Origin: Lojkania enalia | Lineage: Eukaryota; Ascomycota; Dothideomycetes; Pleosporales | Length of the DNA stretch: 64,000 bases | Assembly: GCA_010094045.1 (NCBI GenBank) | Contig: ML986622.1 | Span: 124,001-188,000 of the forward strand | Direction: 5' to 3' | Shown: positions 59,155 through 64,000 of the stretch, in pieces | Position numbering within the stretch: the first letter of the stretch is position 1 | How the letters are laid out: every line of letters begins with the position of its first letter | The notes under the pieces: generated by a model | What the model saw: the letters and a program-made list of their open reading frames with translations, nothing else | What the model was told of the DNA's origin: nothing | Databases searched by the model: none | Program-made: the position numbers and the translations under genes

Positions 59155-59232
59155 AGCTAATGTGTCGTCCCGCTCGGCACCGATCTCTTCCGAACTTCAC
59201 CCGAAAGGACGCTCAAGCCTTCAACCACAACA
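59155..59232. promoter_or_regulatory. Very short bidirectional promoter of BPL1 and COA4
   Basis: Only 78 bp separate two divergent start codons, so the 5' leaders and core promoters must overlap or extend into the partner's transcript. The stretch is A/C-rich on the plus strand towards COA4, and no TATA box is visible. Confidence 0.75.
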
Positions 59233-59726
59233 ATGGGTCAGACCACCAGCACCGTCGCAGACTCGGAAAAGATGCCCAATGAAGTCGAGGATAGGAGCGC
59301 AGCGGCGCAGAACGTCGATGCTGATGACGAGCCCGATGAATGGTGAGCTAGAAAGAGCAAGCCCGTTGTGGGTGTGGGGTAGCAGCTGACGAGTTATAGG
59401 GACAAGAGGATCTTCAGCACGGGGTGTGCGGGTACGTCAATCGTCCTTTACCCAATCTGTCGAAAGACAGTGTAAGGCTAATACGGTTCTAGACGAAAAC
59501 GCGAAATTGACGGACTGCTACTACGAGAAGAAGGACTGGCGGGCGTGCAAGAAGGAGGTAAGTCAAAAGTCCTAGTTCGTATTTTCCCGAACGGGGAACC
59601 GAGATGCAGCCGACGAACCTCGAAATATCAAGATAGCTAACATTTGTTTTCTTGCAGATGGAGGTTTTTAGAGAGTGTTGGAAGAGCCATGGTAATGACA
59701 AGAGGACTGATTCAAAAGATGTATAA
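59233..59726 (+). CDS. COA4: Cytochrome c oxidase assembly factor Coa4 (Cmc3), twin CX9C
   Basis: Small intermembrane-space protein imported by the Mia40 pathway and needed for complex IV assembly. Four exons, 59233-59342, 59400-59431, 59493-59557 and 59658-59726, give 91 aa. The cysteines are C-X9-C (GCADENAKLTDC) and C-X9-C (ACKKEMEVFRECW), separated by nine residues that include the family motif KDWRAC. The preceding DEPDEWDKRIFSTGC is typical of Coa4. No cleavable presequence, as expected for this import route. Exons 2 and 3 are only 32 and 65 nt, so the gene is easily missed. Confidence 0.93.
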
Positions 59727-60021
59727 TTTCTTGGTCTTGGAGTCGAGGGTTTGATTAATTTTCTGTATAAATATTCAATACCTGAGGTATCGCTGCATGT
59801 TTCCTTAAACCATTTGACAGCGACGCTGACGCTAATAGGTACTCCACGTACGCATATTAAAGGCGCAAGGCTGTATACTACTCCTCTCCAATTTTATATC
59901 CTTCTCACTGTAATAACTTTTAACCATTGAACTTTAACGGTACTCCCATTGTGCTTGTAGTCAAACTGCAGAAGTCCCAGCAAATTCACATGTCTTAAAC
60001 TGAAATGCTTGTCTAGAGCAA

Positions 60022-61737
60022 CTACAATCTCTGCACTAGCCTCAATTTCAGCATCAGGGGTTTCTTTTGCCAAAGTGTATACACCTCCTGATTTATCCAA
60101 TCATTGCTCTCTGGGCAGAGCTCAAGATCAAAGTTATACAAAACTTTGGTTGTAATTAGACGCATCTCATGGTATGCCATACTGTGGGTATCTATCAGCG
60201 CGTCTCTTAATCATAGGCAGTTATTAACGCCGGATCAGCTTACTTTCTCCCCAAGCAATCACGCGAACCGATAGAAAACGGCTGCAGCACAGATCTATTG
60301 TCATTCGCAAATCGCTCGTCTCCCAACCAACGTTCCGGAATGAATGATAAAGGGTCCTGGAAGTTCCTTGACGATGTGTACATGGCAAGGTGTGGCAATG
60401 AAAGACTTGTCTATTTAACGTTAGTTCGGCAGCTGTATTCACGTCATCCAATGACTGACATTGGCTGGGACATAATGTCCACAAATTGTAGATCCATCTG
60501 GAGGTGTCAAGCGCGGCAAGCCGGTAGGTACGGGAGGATAGAGGCGAAGAGCTTCCTTCAGGCATGCATTGAGATAGGGCAATGCTGCGATGGCCTCCAT
60601 AGACATGTCGTCCGAACTAACAAATGATCCACGAATTTCTTTGACGAGCTTCTTCATGGCGTCCGAGTTGTTCAAAAGGAGGTAGGTTAGGCCGGATACG
60701 AGCGTTGCCGTAGTTTCGGTGCCAGCTATCATGAACAGCGACGCGTTCGAGTCCATCTCGTTCCTACTTAGACCCTTGCCGTCTTCTTGCTTCAGGACAA
60801 GATCCCAAAGGTCGACACCTTCAGAATCTCTTCCCTTCTCCAGTCGTTTAGTGACGCGCTTGACAGAATACTGAAAGTGTTCGTAACGCTTCTTCGCAAA
60901 TGTCTCGGGGACCAGGGCTTTAAATGCCTTATATAGCATAGGGTAGAAATTCAGGATACCGAGCCGTGACCCAAACCGAATGGAGGCGAAGATGATAGAA
61001 ACCCAGGGGTCATATTCCGCATTGTCGAGCATGTGTAGAGGCTCCCCGAATGTGAGATCACCCATGACGTCGAAGGTCGTAAAATTATACATCCTCACCA
61101 TGTCAAACTTTCTCTCCGGATCTTCCTGAATAGCCTCGTTGAGTTTCGTAACCAGTTTGTCGACGTATTTCATGAACAATGGCTCCTGTTGTTTGAGGGC
61201 TCTATCCGAGAAGGCAGGGGTGAAGATGCGCCGAACCCGCCCGTGTTCCGTGCTATCAGCTTGAATAATGAGTGAGGGAGTTTTGTTGATAGCCTGTCCA
61301 TAGCGAAGCCAGTGCTTGTGAGGCTTTGATCCACTGGTCTCTTTCGCCTTGGCTGCGACGTGTCCTTCAATGTCCTTCCAGGCTTGAGGCCCAATGAAGC
61401 TGAGTTCGTCTGGCGCGACGCGGACAACATCACCGTATATATGGTGAAGCTGGGCAACATAACGGTGCATTGAACCCGTCCATAATGCTACAATGTAGGG
61501 GATGTGAGTAGCGGCTGACAGCTTTGGCCCAGGGAAACCAGACAAATGGTCAAAGTAGGCCCGATAGATTCCCCTGGCAATAAAACGGACAGCTAGCTAG
61601 ATATAAAGTCAGCATTTATGTCGCTCTGTACGCATTTTGCTACCCACAATAGTGGCCGAGGCCATCAATAGCTGCAACAACGAGGCATTTTGTAGGAGCC
61701 TGGAGAGACTCAAGGTCCCGTCCATGTGGGTTGACAT
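60022..61737 (-). CDS. Cytochrome P450 monooxygenase
   Basis: Four exons, 61737-61644, 61592-60460, 60410-60244 and 60181-60022, give 517 aa. The N-terminus has a weak hydrophobic segment ([19 protein letters not shown]) before the hinge [14 protein letters not shown], consistent with ER anchoring. Visible: helix [19 protein letters not shown], ExxR in [16 protein letters not shown], and the heme loop [11 protein letters not shown] with Cys at about 461. All catalytic landmarks are intact. The sequence is of the fungal secondary-metabolism/xenobiotic type, but no polyketide or peptide synthase, transferase or regulator lies nearby, so no pathway can be inferred. Confidence 0.93.
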
Positions 61738-62509
61738 TGTTGCTTAGTATTCGAAGACGTTGTAAAGAAGTTACGAAGTTAGTTCGAGTTGTGAGCATCA
61801 AATAGTCTTAGCAAGGTCTGAGCCATTCTAGTATGATCTAAGTGCCCAAGACGAACACAGCTGGGCACAAGCTAACTATATCATCCCCTCGATACTGCTG
61901 CACGAATGCAACTAGTGGGTGTCGGAAAGCGGAAATTCCCCGTCTCCGCCGGGCGGACTTCTATCGGTTGGATCCAATGGAATATGCTGGGGAAGCGGGT
62001 ATAGAACCAATTACGTATAACGGAGGGTCAGAGGATCAATCACTCGCTAGGCCTTGGAATAGCAATCTACGGGCATGTGAGGTGCTGTCGAACCCAGCGA
62101 AACGGTTACTGCATTGGATTGGGGAAAGAGATACGAGGAGACAGCTTTGGTCGCATGGATAGCCGCGGGTTAGCGGCAAGGGACTGTACCATATTAAATG
62201 CGTTGTATCTTGGTACGGGAACGGCAAAAGAGCTTTCCGAGGAGCCAAAGCTGGTTGCCACGTTTGTGTCTTCAATTCTATTTGATGGCTAGACGGAATC
62301 CTGTGCAACTGTGACATTGCAGAAACGATAATGATAGTGAGGCTACACCTGAATGCAGCGTAACGTTCAAGCAACGTCAGCCATCTTCACTCCCATTGGT
62401 GCATCGACAGATAGCGCACGAGCCGAAGGAATATCGTGACTTCGCGTTTGAGCTTGGTCTAAACGTCCTCCACCATTGTCAGCCGCCATCAAATAACCTA
62501 GGAAAAACG
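61738..62509. promoter_or_regulatory. Divergent region between P450 and MGM101
   Basis: 772 bp between divergent starts. The frame of MGM101 is open from 62396, but the conserved start is taken at 62510. No other gene is supported. Confidence 0.4.
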
Positions 62510-63508
62510 ATGGCTGCGATACCCGCTCGGAGGGCGTTTTCTCTCCTTGTTAATACCTCATCATCCAGAGCCGCTCCAATTGCCTATCGGATAGCCATTC
62601 GAACCTTCACATCATCTCCCATCTCCTCCGCATTCGTGCCCAGCAGTGCCCGCGCCACGACTTCAACAACCACTCCTGCTTCAAACCCCGCGATTTCTAC
62701 TACCCCGAGAACTACTGCTGCGGCTGCTAAACCAACCCCCTCTATCGCGACCAAGGCTTCCACCCCCGAACGAACCGTAGAACCCAGCGTGTCCCCAGCA
62801 AAGGAACCCCCGCCCCCCACTGCGCGCTCGTCATCCCTAGAAACCGCAACCTCCGCCGCTCAAAGCAAACGCTCCCTCACAGATGGATTGTCAGATATGC
62901 CCCCCGAAACTGACGGCATGGCCGCCATAGACTGGACGAGATCATTTCACGGTCTCGGCGGCGCTCCCTTCACACCCGAGCAACAGGAAATCCTACTTGC
63001 GCCAATAGACCAGGGTGATGTCGAGGTGAAACCGGATGGACTGTTATATTTGCCGGAGATTAAGTACAGAAGAATATTGAATCGGGCATTTGGGCCTGGG
63101 GGCTGGGGTCTCGCGCCACGAGGAGAGAGCATTGTGACGGGAAAGTTGATTACGCGGGAGTATGGGCTTATTGTGCAGGGGAGGTATGTTGGCACTTGTT
63201 TCAGGCTCTGAATGGGGAGATGGCTAATGCTGTGCAGACTTGTATCCATTGCTCGCGGCGAACAGCAGTACTTTGATCCGGATGGCATTCCCACTGCGAC
63301 GGAGGGCTGCAAGTCGAATGCGCTAATGCGGTGCTGTAAAGATTTGGGCATAGCATCGGAATTGTGGGATCCACGGTTCATCAGGAAGTTTGTGAACGAG
63401 ATGACGAAGGAGGTTTGGGTGGAGCACGTCACGACGAAGAGGAAGAGGAAGGTTGTGCTCAGAAAGGATGATACCGTGAGATATCCGTTCAAGGAGTCGA
63501 AGGCTTAG
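62510..63508 (+). CDS. MGM101: Mitochondrial genome maintenance protein Mgm101
   Basis: Rad52-like single-strand annealing protein of mitochondrial nucleoids, needed for mtDNA repair and recombination. Two exons, 62510-63183 and 63238-63508, give 314 aa. Residues 1-45 are basic and hydroxylated ([20 protein letters not shown], then [13 protein letters not shown]), a mitochondrial presequence. A long Thr/Pro/Ala-rich linker fills residues 45-130. The conserved core starts at [20 protein letters not shown] and includes [60 protein letters not shown] and [13 protein letters not shown]. The junction AG|A restores Arg in [11 protein letters not shown]. Upstream in-frame ATG at 62396 is rejected because it would bury the presequence. 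Confidence 0.94.
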
Positions 63509-63818
63509 GCTCCTGGGGCTTGCAGAGTTTCTCATTTGTATGATTATGTGTATAGAGCCGTGTAATATGTCATAAGCTACCGGTTGGCCGGTCTATACTG
63601 GTGAATATAGACTGTAAGATAAAAGGTCCGAAAGGTACATATCACATGCCACGTCCTTCTTGCTTGTTAATTTGTTACACTCAAATCTGAATATCTATCA
63701 CCAATACATTCCTAAATTTAAGGCGTTTCTAGACTTAGAGGGTTTTGTCTACCTCCGAAATCCATGTCACAACTCCTAAATCCAAAATCGTCAAATATAG
63801 TATTCAAACAAAAAATGA
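63509..63818. other. Convergent 3' region at the right edge
   Basis: 310 bp between the MGM101 stop and the stop of the gene entering from the right, AT-rich, nothing recognised. Confidence 0.4.
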
Positions 63819-64000
63819 TTAACGGTCGCCAAGGTCATAGCCGGTCGATCGTCCCTGGCTGTACTCTTTTCCGTAAGCAAGCGGGTCCTCGTCGACTGGT
63901 CTGTGAATTGGTGGCTGGCCGCGCTGCCAGTTCCAAGGCATCCAACCACCGCTTTGTCGCCTATCGAATGCCGGAGGGGTAATAGGATATGGAGGGCGGT
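63819..64000 (-). CDS. 3' end of a gene running off the window (partial)
   Basis: The minus strand holds an open frame from the window edge to TAA at 63819-63821. It is rich in Pro, Arg, Gly and Trp: FDRRQSGGWMPWNWQRGQPP, then HRPVDEDPLAYGKEYSQGRS and GYDLGDR at the end. The composition suggests the tail of a real protein, but with only 60 residues I cannot name the family. Confidence 0.5.
   Translation of the reverse strand, partial: RPPYPITPPAFDRRQSGGWMPWNWQRGQPPIHRPVDEDPLAYGKEYSQGRSTGYDLGDR

Noticed and set aside
60022..61737. Secondary-metabolite cluster around the P450
   Set aside because: Neighbours are COA4, BPL1 and MGM101; no backbone enzyme, transporter or cluster regulator.
62396..62509. 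Upstream in-frame start for MGM101
   Set aside because: Would place 38 residues before a clear mitochondrial presequence.

Overview
The window is nuclear DNA of a filamentous ascomycete (Pezizomycotina). It has short phase-consistent GT-AG introns of about 45-120 nt, compact genes on both strands, a ribosomal protein, exomer, HIR and Mgm101 proteins of the fungal type, and a DNA transposon with stop codons in the pattern left by repeat-induced point mutation (RIP). The class cannot be fixed from the sequence alone. Gene models were built by hand from splice sites and reading-frame continuity, so exon edges are predictions.

Layout. 1-7088 holds no gene I can support. 7089-16011 is dense: DBP2 (RNA helicase, minus) with a long intron inside motif V, THI20 (thiamine salvage, minus, 12 exons), an F-box/LRR protein (minus), and RAD9 (checkpoint clamp, plus) with an E2F/SBF-like site in its promoter. 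16080-17877 is a dead pogo/Fot1-type transposon with terminal inverted repeats and a TA duplication. 18090-39256 holds an RCC1-repeat protein, RPS16, BUD7 (exomer), HIR3 (histone chaperone), a small unknown protein, a ROG1-like serine esterase and a 702-residue disordered protein with a Cys-rich tail. 39257-43705 is an AT-rich, gene-poor island with decayed repeated coding-like segments and a coiled-coil pseudogene.

43706-64000 is again gene-rich: a small BTB/POZ protein, an extended SDR reductase, a diacylglycerol-kinase-fold protein, a membrane-anchored low-complexity protein, an Asteroid/XPG-like protein, phosphoglucomutase, KES1/OSH4, BPL1 and COA4 (head to head, 78 bp between start codons), a cytochrome P450, MGM101 and the 3' end of one more gene at the right edge.

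This is mostly ordinary housekeeping content, not a pathway cluster. The genes do not form one system, although several serve genome maintenance (RAD9, HIR3, MGM101, the Asteroid-like protein) or membrane traffic and lipids (BUD7, KES1, esterase, DGK-like). The points most worth a second look are the DBP2 intron, two GC-AG introns, stop-free introns of length 3n, the RAD9 promoter site, the RIP-mutated transposon and the decayed tandem coding-like units at 39.8-41.3 kb.
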